A stretch of DNA of 37,716 nt from an uncultured Rivibacter sp. Its GTDB lineage: Bacteria > Pseudomonadota > Gammaproteobacteria > Burkholderiales > Burkholderiaceae. The notes below the pieces were generated by a model. It worked only from the letters and a program-made list of their open reading frames with translations, ran no database searches and was not told the DNA's origin. The position numbers were made by a program, and so were the translations under genes. How positions within the stretch are numbered: the stretch's first letter is position 1; each line of letters opens with the position of its first letter. Location of the stretch: assembly GCA_946480925.1 (NCBI GenBank), contig CAMLLU010000056.1, positions 1-37,716 of the forward strand, read 5' to 3'. Positions 7,544-15,208 of this stretch are shown here, one piece after another.

Positions 7544-9373
7544 TTGAAAGCCACGGACATCCGCCAGCCCGACTACTTCCACAAGGTGGTCGACTGCCAA
7601 TGGGCCTGCCCGGCGCACACGCCGGTGCCCGAGTACATCCGCCTCATTGCGGCGGGGCGCTACACCGACGCCTACATGGTGAACTGGGCGTCGAACGTGT
7701 TCCCCGGCGTCCTGGGCCGCACCTGCGACCGGCCGTGCGAGCCTGCCTGCCGGCGAGGGCGCGTCGAAGAAGCGCAGGCCGCGCGGCCCGAGCCGGTGGC
7801 CATCTGCCGGCTCAAGCGCGTGGCAGCCGACTTCAAGGACGACAACGTGCGCGAGCGGCTGCCTCGGCCTGCCGCGTTGAAGAACGGCAAGCGTGTCGCC
7901 TGCGTTGGCGCAGGCCCTGCGTCGCTCACCGTGGCACGCGACCTGGCACCGCTGGGCTACCACGTGACGGTGTTCGACGGCGATGCCCAGGCCGGCGGGA
8001 TGATCCGCTCGCAGATCCCGCGCTTTCGCCTGCCCGAGGAGGTGATCGACGAAGAGACCGGCTACGTGCTGGAGCTGGGCGTGGAGTTTCGCGGCGGCAG
8101 GCGCATCGAGTCGATGCAGCAGTTGCTGGCCGAGAACTGGGACGCGGTGTTCGTGGGCTCTGGCGCCCCGCGCGGGCGCGACCTGTCGATCCCCGGCCGC
8201 ACCGAGGCCGCGACGCACATCCACATCGGCATCGACTGGCTGGCTTCGGTGTCGTTCGGCCACACCACGCACATCGGAAAGCGCGTGATCGTGCTGGGCG
8301 GCGGCAACACGGCCATGGACTGCTGCCGCACCGCCAAGCGCCTGGGCGGCGAGGACGTGAAGGTGATCGTGCGCTCGCCCTTCGACGAGATGAAAGCCTC
8401 GCCGTGGGAGAAGGAAGACGCGCAACACGAAGGCATTCCCATCCTCGACTGCCGCGTGCCGCGCGCCTTTTTGCATGACGGCAGCAGCCGGCTCACCGGC
8501 ATGAGCTTCGAGCGCGTGCGTGCAGTGCGCGACGACAAGGGCCGCCGCCAGCTCGTGCCCACCGGCGAGCCCGACGAGATGTACGAATGCGACGAGGTGC
8601 TGGTGGCGGTGGGCCAGGAGAACGCCTTTCCGTGGATCGAGCGCACCGCGGGCATCGCCTTCGACGAGCACGGCATGCCGGTGCTCGATGCGAAGACGCT
8701 GCAGTCGACGCTGCCGCACGTGTTCTTCGGCGGCGATGCGGCGCTCGGGCCCAAGAACATCATCTGGGCCGTGGCGCAGGGGCATGAGGCGGCCATCTCC
8801 ATCGACAAGTTCCTGCACGGCGAAGACGTGAACGAGCGGCCGCCGCCGACCGTGAACCTCGTGTCGCAGAAGATGGGCATCCACGAGTGGAGCTACGACA
8901 ACCAGGTGACGCCCGACGCGCGCCACAAGGTGCCGTGGACCGACGTGAACAAGTCGCTGCGCAACATCAAGGTCGAGGTGGAGCTGGGCTTCGACGCGGC
9001 CACGGCATGGAAGGAGGCGCAACGCTGCCTCAACTGCGACGTGCAGACGGTGTTCTCGGCAGGGCAGTGCATCGAGTGCGATGCCTGCGTGGACATCTGC
9101 CCCACCGACTGCATCACCTTCACGGCGAACGGTGAAGAAGCCGAGCTTCGCACGCGGCTGCGCGCACCGGCGCGGCACGACGATCAGTCGCTCTACGTCT
9201 CAACGCCGCTGAAGACCGCTCGCGTGATGGTGAAGGACGAGGACGTGTGCCTGCACTGCGGCCTGTGCGCCGAACGCTGCCCGACCGGTGCATGGGACAT
9301 GCAGAAGATGCTGCTGGACTTGCCGCAGGCGGGCCACGCGTGCCGCAAGCACGACGTGAGGAAAGCCGCATGA
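7544..9373 (+). CDS. korC: FAD/NAD(P)-dependent electron-transfer subunit of 2-oxoacid oxidoreductase (KorC-like, GltD-like with ferredoxin domain)
   Basis: About 609 residues from TTG 7544, chosen because GGAAAGGGG lies 8 nt upstream; the open frame also extends back to 7481. The N-terminal region has DCQWACPAHTPVPEYI and the cysteine string CDRPCEPAC (about 61-69), as in the Fe-S domain of glutamate synthase small subunits. GAGPAS (about 122-127) and a second GGGNTAMDC motif mark the FAD and NAD(P) sites. The C-terminus adds two [4Fe-4S] motifs, CIECDACVDICPTDC and CLHCGLCAERCPTG. The protein would pass electrons between a 2-oxoacid:ferredoxin oxidoreductase and NAD(P). The next two genes encode that enzyme, as in the three-subunit 2-oxoglutarate:NADP oxidoreductase described from Azoarcus evansii. 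The family is firm; the direction of electron flow is inferred. Confidence 0.85.
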   Translation: MKATDIRQPDYFHKVVDCQWACPAHTPVPEYIRLIAAGRYTDAYMVNWASNVFPGVLGRTCDRPCEPACRRGRVEEAQAARPEPVAICRLKRVAADFKDDNVRERLPRPAALKNGKRVACVGAGPASLTVARDLAPLGYHVTVFDGDAQAGGMIRSQIPRFRLPEEVIDEETGYVLELGVEFRGGRRIESMQQLLAENWDAVFVGSGAPRGRDLSIPGRTEAATHIHIGIDWLASVSFGHTTHIGKRVIVLGGGNTAMDCCRTAKRLGGEDVKVIVRSPFDEMKASPWEKEDAQHEGIPILDCRVPRAFLHDGSSRLTGMSFERVRAVRDDKGRRQLVPTGEPDEMYECDEVLVAVGQENAFPWIERTAGIAFDEHGMPVLDAKTLQSTLPHVFFGGDAALGPKNIIWAVAQGHEAAISIDKFLHGEDVNERPPPTVNLVSQKMGIHEWSYDNQVTPDARHKVPWTDVNKSLRNIKVEVELGFDAATAWKEAQRCLNCDVQTVFSAGQCIECDACVDICPTDCITFTANGEEAELRTRLRAPARHDDQSLYVSTPLKTARVMVKDEDVCLHCGLCAERCPTGAWDMQKMLLDLPQAGHACRKHDVRKAA

Positions 9374-9398
9374 ACAAGCAACAACGCCTCGGGTTGCC

Positions 9399-9487
9399 CC
9401 CTCTCCCGTTGGGAGAGGGCTGGGGTGAGGGCCGCGCCGCCGCACTCGGCAACACCCTCACCCTGACCCTCTCCCGCAGGGAGAGGG
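9399..9487. repeat. REP-like doublet: two inverted hairpin units between korC and korA
   Basis: Left unit 9399-9431 contains CCCTCTCCC-gtt-GGGAGAGGG followed by GGGGTGAGGG. Right unit 9455-9487 is its near-perfect reverse complement, CCCTCACCC then CCCTCTCCC-gca-GGGAGAGGG. Each unit is a hairpin and the pair is a larger palindrome with a 23-nt spacer. This is the layout of bacterial interspersed REP pairs, and the CCCTCTCCC/GGGTGAGGG sequence type is common in proteobacterial genomes. It lies inside an operon and could affect mRNA stability or attenuate the downstream genes. Confidence 0.85.
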
Positions 9488-9506
9488 AACAACAGCCGCC
9501 CGCACC

Positions 9507-11363
9507 ATGACGACCGCCCGCAAGCCCCGCATCGAAGCCGTCAACGACTTCGTCGTCAAGTTCGCCAACGTCAACGGCTCGGGCTCGGCCTCGGCCAACG
9601 AGCTGTTCGCGCGCAGCCTGCTGCGCATGGGCGTGCCGGTGAGCCCGCGCAACATCTTCCCGAGCAACATCCAGGGCCTGCCCACGTGGTACGAAGTGCG
9701 CGTTTCCGAAGCCGGCTGGCTGGGCCGGCGCGGCGGCTGCGACCTCATGGTGGCGATGAACCCTCAGACCTGGGACAAGGACGTGGCCGAGATCACGCCC
9801 GGCGGCTACCTGCTGTACGACTCGTCGAAGCCGCTGCCGCCATCGAAGTTCCGCGACGACGTGCACGTGCTGGGGGTGCCGCTCACCGATCTGTGCGCCA
9901 CCCGCTACACCGACCCGCGCGAGCGCCAGCTGCTCAAGAACATCGTCTACGTGGGCGTGCTGGCCGCGGTGCTGGGCATCGAGCCCGAAGTGATCGCCAC
10001 CTTGCTGGGCGAGCAGTACAAGGGCAAGGCCAGGCTCATCGAGCCCAACCTCGACGCCTTCATGATCGGGCTGCACCACGGCAACGAGTACTTCGACGAC
10101 GCCATCGGCCTGAAGGTCGAACGGCGCGACGCAGTGGGCCAGCGCATCTTCATCGAAGGCAATGCCGCCGCGGCGCTGGGCTGCGTGTACGGCGGCGCCA
10201 CGGTGTGCGCGTGGTACCCCATCACGCCGAGCTCGTCGCTCGCCGAGGCTTTCGACAAGTACTGCCGCAAGCTGCGCGTCGACAAGGCCACGGGCAGGAA
10301 CAGATTCGCCATCGTGCAGGCCGAAGACGAGATCGCCTCCATCGGCATCGTCTGCGGCGCGGGCTGGAACGGGGCGCGTGCGTTCACGGCCACGTCCGGC
10401 CCCGGCGTCTCGCTGATGACCGAGTTCATCGGCCTCGCGTACTTCGCCGAGATCCCGGTCACCATCATCGACGTGCAGCGCGGCGGCCCCTCCACCGGCA
10501 TGCCCACGCGCACGCAGCAGTCCGACCTGCTGGCCTGCGCCTATGCCTCGCACGGCGACACCAAGCACGTGCTGCTGTTCCCCGAGGACCCGAAGGAATG
10601 CTTCGAGTTCGCGGCCACCGCGCTCGACCTGGCCGACCGCCTGCAGACCCCCATCTTCGTGATGAGCGACCTCGACATCGGCATGAACCACCGCCTGTGC
10701 GAGCCGCTGCAGTGGGACGACACGCGCCGCTATGACCGCGGCAAGGTGATGAGCGCCGAGGAGCTGGAAGCCGGCCGTGACTTCGGCCGTTACCTCGACG
10801 TGGACGGAGACGGCATCCCCTACCGCACCTACCCGGGCACCCACCCGCAGCGCGGCGCCTACTTCACGCGCGGCACCACGCGCGATGCCTATGCACGCTA
10901 TTCGGAAGCCGGGCCGGACTACGTCTACAACGTCGAGCGGCTGCTGAAGAAGTTCGAGACCGCCAAGACGCTGGTGCCGCAGCCGGTGCTGCGACCTGCC
11001 GCGCGGCCCACGCAGCTGGGCGTCATCTACTACGGCTCCACCAGCCCGGCGATGGCCGAGGCCTTCGAAACGCTGCGTGAGCAGGGCATCCACGTGGACC
11101 TGCTGCGCGTGCGCGCCTTCCCGTTCGCCGAGGAAGTGGATCGCTTCATCGCCGCGCACGAGACCGTGTTCGTGGTCGAGCAGAACCGCGATGCACAGCT
11201 GCGCACGCTGCTCGTCACCGAACAGGCGTTGAACCCGGCCAGGCTGGAGCCGGTGCTGCACTTCGACGGCACACCCATCACGGCGCGCTTCATCGCCCGG
11301 GCGATTGCCGGCCACCAGCAGCGGCACAACGTGCAGCCCATCAGCCAGGGGCTCGTCGCATGA
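9507..11363 (+). CDS. korA: 2-oxoacid:ferredoxin oxidoreductase, fused gamma-alpha subunit (KorA-like)
   Basis: The 618-residue product joins a gamma domain (about 1-195; NDFVVKFANVNGSGSASANE and GWLGRRGGCDLMVAMNP) to the alpha subunit. The alpha part (about 210-600) contains GNAAAALGCVYGG, WYPITPSSSLAEAF, IVQAEDEIASIGIVCGAGWN and TSGPGVSLMTEF, then IPVTIIDVQRGGPSTGMPTR. The YPITPSS and SGPGxSLMxE motifs are typical of KorA/PorA alpha subunits. With KorB it would catalyse CoA-dependent oxidative decarboxylation of a 2-oxoacid, most likely 2-oxoglutarate, using thiamine diphosphate. The start follows the REP-like doublet closely. The stop overlaps the next ATG by 4 nt (ATGA), indicating translational coupling with the beta subunit. 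Exact 2-oxoacid not determined by sequence alone. Confidence 0.9.
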   Translation: MTTARKPRIEAVNDFVVKFANVNGSGSASANELFARSLLRMGVPVSPRNIFPSNIQGLPTWYEVRVSEAGWLGRRGGCDLMVAMNPQTWDKDVAEITPGGYLLYDSSKPLPPSKFRDDVHVLGVPLTDLCATRYTDPRERQLLKNIVYVGVLAAVLGIEPEVIATLLGEQYKGKARLIEPNLDAFMIGLHHGNEYFDDAIGLKVERRDAVGQRIFIEGNAAAALGCVYGGATVCAWYPITPSSSLAEAFDKYCRKLRVDKATGRNRFAIVQAEDEIASIGIVCGAGWNGARAFTATSGPGVSLMTEFIGLAYFAEIPVTIIDVQRGGPSTGMPTRTQQSDLLACAYASHGDTKHVLLFPEDPKECFEFAATALDLADRLQTPIFVMSDLDIGMNHRLCEPLQWDDTRRYDRGKVMSAEELEAGRDFGRYLDVDGDGIPYRTYPGTHPQRGAYFTRGTTRDAYARYSEAGPDYVYNVERLLKKFETAKTLVPQPVLRPAARPTQLGVIYYGSTSPAMAEAFETLREQGIHVDLLRVRAFPFAEEVDRFIAAHETVFVVEQNRDAQLRTLLVTEQALNPARLEPVLHFDGTPITARFIARAIAGHQQRHNVQPISQGLVA

Positions 11364-12415
11364 CCTACCTCGCCAAACCCGTTCTGCACCACCCCACGCT
11401 GAAGAAGAACGTGCTGGGCTACACGCGCCGCGACTACGAAGGCAAGATCAGCACGCTGTGCGCGGGCTGCGGGCACGACTCGATCTCTGCCGCGCTCATC
11501 CAGGCCTGCTGGGAGCTCGACATCGAACCGCACCGCGTGGCCAAGCTCTCGGGCATCGGCTGCTCGTCGAAGACGCCGGACTACTTTCTCGGCAACTCGC
11601 ATGGCTTCAACACCGTGCACGGCCGCATGCCCAGCGTGCTGACCGGCGCCAACCTCGCCAACCGCGAGCTGCTGTACCTGGGCGTCAGCGGCGACGGCGA
11701 CTCGGCCTCCATCGGCCTCGGCCAGTTCGCGCACGCCATGCGCCGCGGCGTGAACATGACCTACATCGTCGAGAACAACGGCGTGTACGGCCTCACGAAG
11801 GGCCAGTTCTCGGCCACGGCCGATGCAGGCAGCAAGAGCAAGAAGGGCGTGGTGAACACCGACGCGCCGATCGACCTCGTGTCGCTCGCGTTGCAGCTGG
11901 GCGCGAGCTACGTGGCACGCAGCTTCTCGGGCGACAAGGAGCAGCTCGTGCCGCTCATCAAGGGCGCGCTGCGGCACAGGGGCGCCGCGCTCATCGACGT
12001 GATCAGCCCTTGCGTGGCTTTCAACAACCATGCCGGCAGCACCAAGAGCTACGACCACGTGCGGGCCCACAACGAAGCGGTGAACCGGCTGGACTTCATG
12101 CCTTCGCGCGAGGCCATCACCGCGAGCTATGCGCCCGGCGAGGTGATCGAGGTGACCCAGCACGACGGCAGCCTGCTGCGCCTGCGCAAGCTGCACCGCG
12201 GCTACGACCCCGGCGACCGGCTCGCGGCGATGAACCACATCGCCGAGCACACGGCACGCGGCGAGATCGTGACCGGCCTGCTCTACGTGGACGGTGCCGC
12301 GGAAGACCTGCACGCGCACCTGAAGACGGTGGACACGCCGCTCAACCGGCTCGGCGAGGCCGAGCTGTGCCCGGGCAGCGCGGTGCTCGCGGCGATCAAT
12401 GCGGAGCTGGCCTGA
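11360..12415 (+). CDS. korB: 2-oxoacid:ferredoxin oxidoreductase beta subunit (KorB-like)
   Basis: The 351-residue product carries the thiamine-diphosphate-binding beta subunit motifs: TLCAGCGHDSISAAL, LSGIGCSSKTPDYF, HGRMPSVLTGANLAN, GVSGDGDSASIGLGQFAHAM and TYIVENNGVYGLTKGQFS. The GDGDxxxIG...NNxxYGLTKGQ stretch binds the pyrophosphate through magnesium. DVISPCVAFNNHAGSTKSY matches the KorB family. It begins inside the korA stop (ATGA overlap), so the alpha and beta subunits are made together. The gene closes the operon; 15 nt later a minus-strand gene ends, giving a convergent junction without an obvious terminator. Oxygen tolerance and physiological direction cannot be read from the sequence. 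Confidence 0.9.
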   Translation: MTYLAKPVLHHPTLKKNVLGYTRRDYEGKISTLCAGCGHDSISAALIQACWELDIEPHRVAKLSGIGCSSKTPDYFLGNSHGFNTVHGRMPSVLTGANLANRELLYLGVSGDGDSASIGLGQFAHAMRRGVNMTYIVENNGVYGLTKGQFSATADAGSKSKKGVVNTDAPIDLVSLALQLGASYVARSFSGDKEQLVPLIKGALRHRGAALIDVISPCVAFNNHAGSTKSYDHVRAHNEAVNRLDFMPSREAITASYAPGEVIEVTQHDGSLLRLRKLHRGYDPGDRLAAMNHIAEHTARGEIVTGLLYVDGAAEDLHAHLKTVDTPLNRLGEAELCPGSAVLAAINAELA

Positions 12416-12430
12416 GAGGGCCCCTTCTAT

Positions 12431-12697
12431 CTATGCCTTTGACCGACTGCGCAGCAGCCTCAGCACAGCCCAGGTGACCAAGGAAACGACAAAGAATGCA
12501 ATGCCGAGGACCAAGACCGTCTCGAGGTCTTCGACTTCATCAGCGTTCTTGGCACCGTAAACACGCAAGAGCCAGGCGCTGAAAGCATCGGGAAACCCAG
12601 GGCCGATCTCGGGATGTGCCGCAAGATAGCTCCCGAGGATCAGCGTTGCACTCAGGACCCACAGGACAACGAGCGTGCGCCGTGCCGCCGGCTTCAT
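12431..12697 (-). CDS. Small two-helix membrane protein, unknown function
   Basis: The 88-residue product has two predicted membrane helices, one near the N-terminus (TLVVLWVLSATLILGSYLAA) and one near the C-terminus (TVLVLGIAFFVVSLVTWAVL). Between them is an acidic loop (GAKNADEVEDLE). The start ATG overlaps the stop of the DUF2277 gene by 4 nt, so it is translationally coupled to it. Both follow the SBF transporter gene in one leftward unit. I do not recognise a named family. Confidence 0.65.
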   Translation of the reverse strand: MKPAARRTLVVLWVLSATLILGSYLAAHPEIGPGFPDAFSAWLLRVYGAKNADEVEDLETVLVLGIAFFVVSLVTWAVLRLLRSRSKA

Positions 12698-12969
12698 GCA
12701 GTCCGCCCGAACCGCACCATCGCCTTCTCGCGCGCCTTGCGCGCCTCCACTTCGCGGTTGCGCGGCTCGGCTGTCGTCACCAGCGACGCGATCAGCACGC
12801 GTGCCGCGGTGGCAACGTCTTCGACGGCCTTGTTGAACGCCGCCTCATTGCCCTTGGACGGCACGTTGAAGCCGCTCAGCTTGCGCACGAACTGCAACGA
12901 CGCGTCGCGGATCTCCAGCTCGGTGGCCGGTGGCTCGAAGTTGAACAAGGTCTTGATGTTCCTGCACAT
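12694..12969 (-). CDS. DUF2277 family protein
   Basis: The 91-residue product begins MCRNIKTLFNFEPPATELEI and continues with LQFVRKLSGFNVPSKGNEAA, the nearly invariant opening of DUF2277 proteins, a small bacterial family without known function. Length is typical. No signal peptide or membrane helix is present. It lies 30 nt after the SBF-type transporter gene and overlaps the following small membrane-protein gene by 4 nt, suggesting one transcript. Confidence 0.9.
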   Translation of the reverse strand: MCRNIKTLFNFEPPATELEIRDASLQFVRKLSGFNVPSKGNEAAFNKAVEDVATAARVLIASLVTTAEPRNREVEARKAREKAMVRFGRTA

Positions 12970-12999
12970 GGCGAACGACTCCTTGAGCGCTCTTCCGCG

Positions 13000-13890
13000 T
13001 CACACCGGCGTGGTTTCGGCCTCGGCACGGGCGGCTCTCGCGCGCCGCGTGAGCCACCAGGCGAACACGCCGGCGGTGACGAACATGATGAGGCTGTAGA
13101 TCGCCGGCGGCACGGCCATCGTGCTGTTGCCCAGCACGTTGAGCGCGATGAAGATGGCCAGCGTGCCGTTGTGGATGCCGATCTCCATCGCGATGGCCAC
13201 CGCCTGGCGTTCGGGCAGCTTCGCTGCCAGCGGCACGGCGTAGCCTACGCCCATCGACAGCAGGTTGAACAGCAGGCACGCGCCGCCCACCACCGCGAAG
13301 TAGGTGGCGAGCGTCTTCCATTCCTGCACCACCGCGGCCACCACCAGCGCGGCCAGCAGCAACACCGAGAACGCACGGATCGGCTTTTCCATGCGAGCCG
13401 CGAAGCCCGGCCAGCGGTGGCGCAGGAACATGCCGATGGCCACCGGCCCGAGGATGATGACGCCCACCTCGACCACCTTGCGCACCGGCGGCGGCACGTA
13501 TTGGTCGCTCGCCATGAAGTGCTGCAGCGCGACACTCACGATGAAAGGCAGCGCCACCAGCGACAGCAGCGAGTTGATCGCGGTGAGCGTGATGTTGAGC
13601 GCTACGTCGCCACGTGCAAGGTGGCTGTAGATGTTGGCAGTGGCGCCGCCCGGCGAGGCGGCCAGCAGCATCAGCCCGACCGCCAGCTCGGGCGGCAGGC
13701 CGAACAGCCGGGCCACCAGGAAGCCCACGCTGGTGAGCAGCAGCATCTGCACCGAGAGGCCGACGACCACGGCCTTCGGGTAGCGCACCACGCGCGTGAA
13801 GTCAGCCAACGTGAGCGAGAGGCCGAGCCCCAGCATGATGGCGCCCAGCGCCAGCGGCAGGAACACGTTGGTGACGAGGGATCCGCTCAT
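13000..13890 (-). CDS. Bile acid:sodium symporter (SBF/BASS) family transporter
   Basis: The 296-residue product is strongly hydrophobic with about nine or ten membrane helices. It carries BASS-family motifs: LGLGLSLTLADF at the N-terminus, LLAASPGGATANIYSHLARG in the first core repeat (the conserved SPGG(A/S)xSN-like bend), and AIAMEIGIHNGTLAIFIALN in the second (the conserved E-x-G-x-QN-like site). These proteins carry organic anions with sodium; substrates range from bile acids to pyruvate and pantoate in different members. Nothing nearby fixes the substrate. It is the first gene of a leftward set with DUF2277 and a small membrane protein. The ATG at 13890 lacks a strong ribosome site. Confidence 0.88.
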   Translation of the reverse strand: MSGSLVTNVFLPLALGAIMLGLGLSLTLADFTRVVRYPKAVVVGLSVQMLLLTSVGFLVARLFGLPPELAVGLMLLAASPGGATANIYSHLARGDVALNITLTAINSLLSLVALPFIVSVALQHFMASDQYVPPPVRKVVEVGVIILGPVAIGMFLRHRWPGFAARMEKPIRAFSVLLLAALVVAAVVQEWKTLATYFAVVGGACLLFNLLSMGVGYAVPLAAKLPERQAVAIAMEIGIHNGTLAIFIALNVLGNSTMAVPPAIYSLIMFVTAGVFAWWLTRRARAARAEAETTPV

Positions 13891-14002
13891 GGTGTGGCTG
13901 GGGTCGAGTCAAGGGTGCCGCATGGTCGCTGCGAACGCAGCCCTGGGCAAGCGCGATGACCCGACCTTCAGCCTGAGCGGGCTCGGTGGAGGCCGGCGGC
14001 CT

Positions 14003-14140
14003 TCAGAGCATGCGTGCGAGGGCGAATGCCGCGATCGCGGCGGAGGCCACCGACAGGGCGGTCTTCAGACCACGGTTGCCGGTGAAGGCCGAGATGCTGC
14101 TGCACACGAGGATGGCGGCGAAGAGGTAGATGGATTTCAT
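14003..14140 (-). CDS. Tiny hydrophobic protein (45 residues)
   Basis: Reading leftwards from ATG 14140 gives MKSIYLFAAILVCSSISAFT, then GNRGLKTALSVASAAIAAFA and LARML. This is a two-helix hydrophobic protein ending at TGA 14003. The first part could also be a signal peptide or anchor. No family recognised and no clear ribosome site, so this is a plausible but unproven gene; its even amino-acid make-up and lack of rival frames favour it. Confidence 0.45.
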   Translation of the reverse strand: MKSIYLFAAILVCSSISAFTGNRGLKTALSVASAAIAAFALARML

Positions 14141-14225
14141 GGCGCGCGATGCTAGCCGCGGCCCGTGGTGCCCGACATGTGCCTTGCGAGCGCCGGCCGG
14201 GGGCCGTGGATTTGTTCACGCGCCA

Positions 14226-14263
14226 CCACGCGGCACCGCACGTGCAGTGTGCGGTGCCCGTGG
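14226..14263 (-). terminator. Strong hairpin downstream of the small periplasmic-protein gene
   Basis: The arms GGCACCGCAC (14232-14241) and GTGCGGTGCC (14249-14258) pair perfectly. An outer CCACG/CGTGG adds five more pairs across one bulged base. It lies 25 nt past the stop of the gene at 14288-14527 (minus strand). No T-run follows, so it is a possible terminator or 3' mRNA stabiliser rather than a classical intrinsic terminator. Confidence 0.5.
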
Positions 14264-14287
14264 TTCGTGTTGCCGCAATGCGGCGGC

Positions 14288-14527
14288 TCAGAGCTTCAGG
14301 ATGGCCTTGGCCTCGCCCAGCGCCTTCATCGACTCGGTATGGTTGCCGGCCTTGTGTTGCGCTTCGCCCTCGGCGCGCAGCTGCTTGACCTTGGCTGCAT
14401 CAGCGTCGCTGAGCTTGGGGTTGGTGGCGAGCTTGGCGTCGATCGCCTTCATCTCGTTGGGGCAGTTGTGCGCGAAGGCCACTGCCGTGGCTGCAAGGAG
14501 CGCCGTACCGAGCCAGAGTCGTTTCAT
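14288..14527 (-). CDS. Small periplasmic protein, unknown function
   Basis: The 79-residue product starts MKRLWLGTALLAATAVAFAH, a signal peptide with likely cleavage after AFA. A helical mature part follows with HNCPNEMKAIDAKLATNP, DADAAKVKQLRAEGEAQHKA and SMKALGEAKAILKL. The start at 14527 is preferred over ATG 14533 because AGGAG sits at the right distance only from the second ATG. One Cys and a repeated A-K-x-L pattern suggest a small helical bundle. Homologues of this kind are common in Burkholderiales without assigned function. A hairpin follows the stop. Confidence 0.75.
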   Translation of the reverse strand: MKRLWLGTALLAATAVAFAHNCPNEMKAIDAKLATNPKLSDADAAKVKQLRAEGEAQHKAGNHTESMKALGEAKAILKL

Positions 14528-14575
14528 CGCCATCTCCTTTCACGAGGAAAGGAAACTCTAGCGATGCAGCGGGTC

Positions 14576-15019
14576 TCACGCAATCGGCAGTACGCCGGGG
14601 CCCGCGTTCTTGTGTTGACCACCCGCCATGGCGGCTTGCATGGCGGTTTGCGGCTCCTGCAGCGCCGTCACCAGCGGTACCTGGGCCGCAGGAGTGGTGG
14701 TGTCTTGCAGCATGGTGGCGTGCCATGCGGGCATTTCGAGCCGCGCCAGTACGGCATGCAGCAGCCACACCGCTGCGGCATAGAAGCCCACCGAGAGCAC
14801 TGCCACGGCCACCAGCAACACGCCGTGTTCCCACGGGCTGGTGAAGGCCACGAAAGCGACTGCGGCAGCGAGTGCGGCCACGGCGGCGTACAGGCGCCCG
14901 CGCGGCCCGGCGAATTCGGTAAGGGCCAATGGATAGCTGATCAAGAACAGCAATACCAGGAGGTATTGCACGAGGCCCATGGCCTGCAGGGTGTTGTTGA
15001 CTTCGCTGATCACCGGCAT
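14576..15019 (-). CDS. Three-helix membrane protein, unknown function
   Basis: The 147-residue product (from ATG 15019, MPVISEVNNTLQAMGLVQYL) has three clear membrane helices: YLLVLLFLISYPLALTEFA, LYAAVAALAAAVAFVAF and VLLVAVAVLSVGFYAAAVWLL. A soluble tail rich in Ala and Gln (ATMLQDTTTPAAQVPLVTAL) follows. An upstream ATG at 15112 would add 31 polar residues (SHAASVTPIGGLEKSRARAH) that do not look like part of the domain; neither start has a clear ribosome site. No family recognised. It lies between the ECF sigma factor and the small periplasmic-protein gene, all on the minus strand. Confidence 0.6.
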   Translation of the reverse strand: MPVISEVNNTLQAMGLVQYLLVLLFLISYPLALTEFAGPRGRLYAAVAALAAAVAFVAFTSPWEHGVLLVAVAVLSVGFYAAAVWLLHAVLARLEMPAWHATMLQDTTTPAAQVPLVTALQEPQTAMQAAMAGGQHKNAGPGVLPIA

Positions 15020-15208
15020 CCCCGACTGCTTGCTAGGAATGCCCACAGAATGCGCCCGCGCCCTGCTTTTCTCAAGCCCTCCGATCGGGGTGACGGAGGC
15101 GGCATGACTCAAGTCACACCCGCCGGTTGCTGGGCGGCCACAGGGGCTTTCGCAAGCGGTGGCTTTTCACACTTGGTACACGCTCGGCACGCGCGAGGCT
15201 TGCACGCA

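Noticed and set aside
7475..11327. Very long leftward open frames (567 and 735 codons) over the kor operon
   Set aside because: They mirror the high third-position GC of korC and korA on the other strand and are His/Arg/Val/Ala-rich without motifs.
12616..13959. 447-codon rightward open frame, rich in Arg, His and Gln
   Set aside because: Shadow of the SBF transporter and DUF2277 genes on the minus strand.
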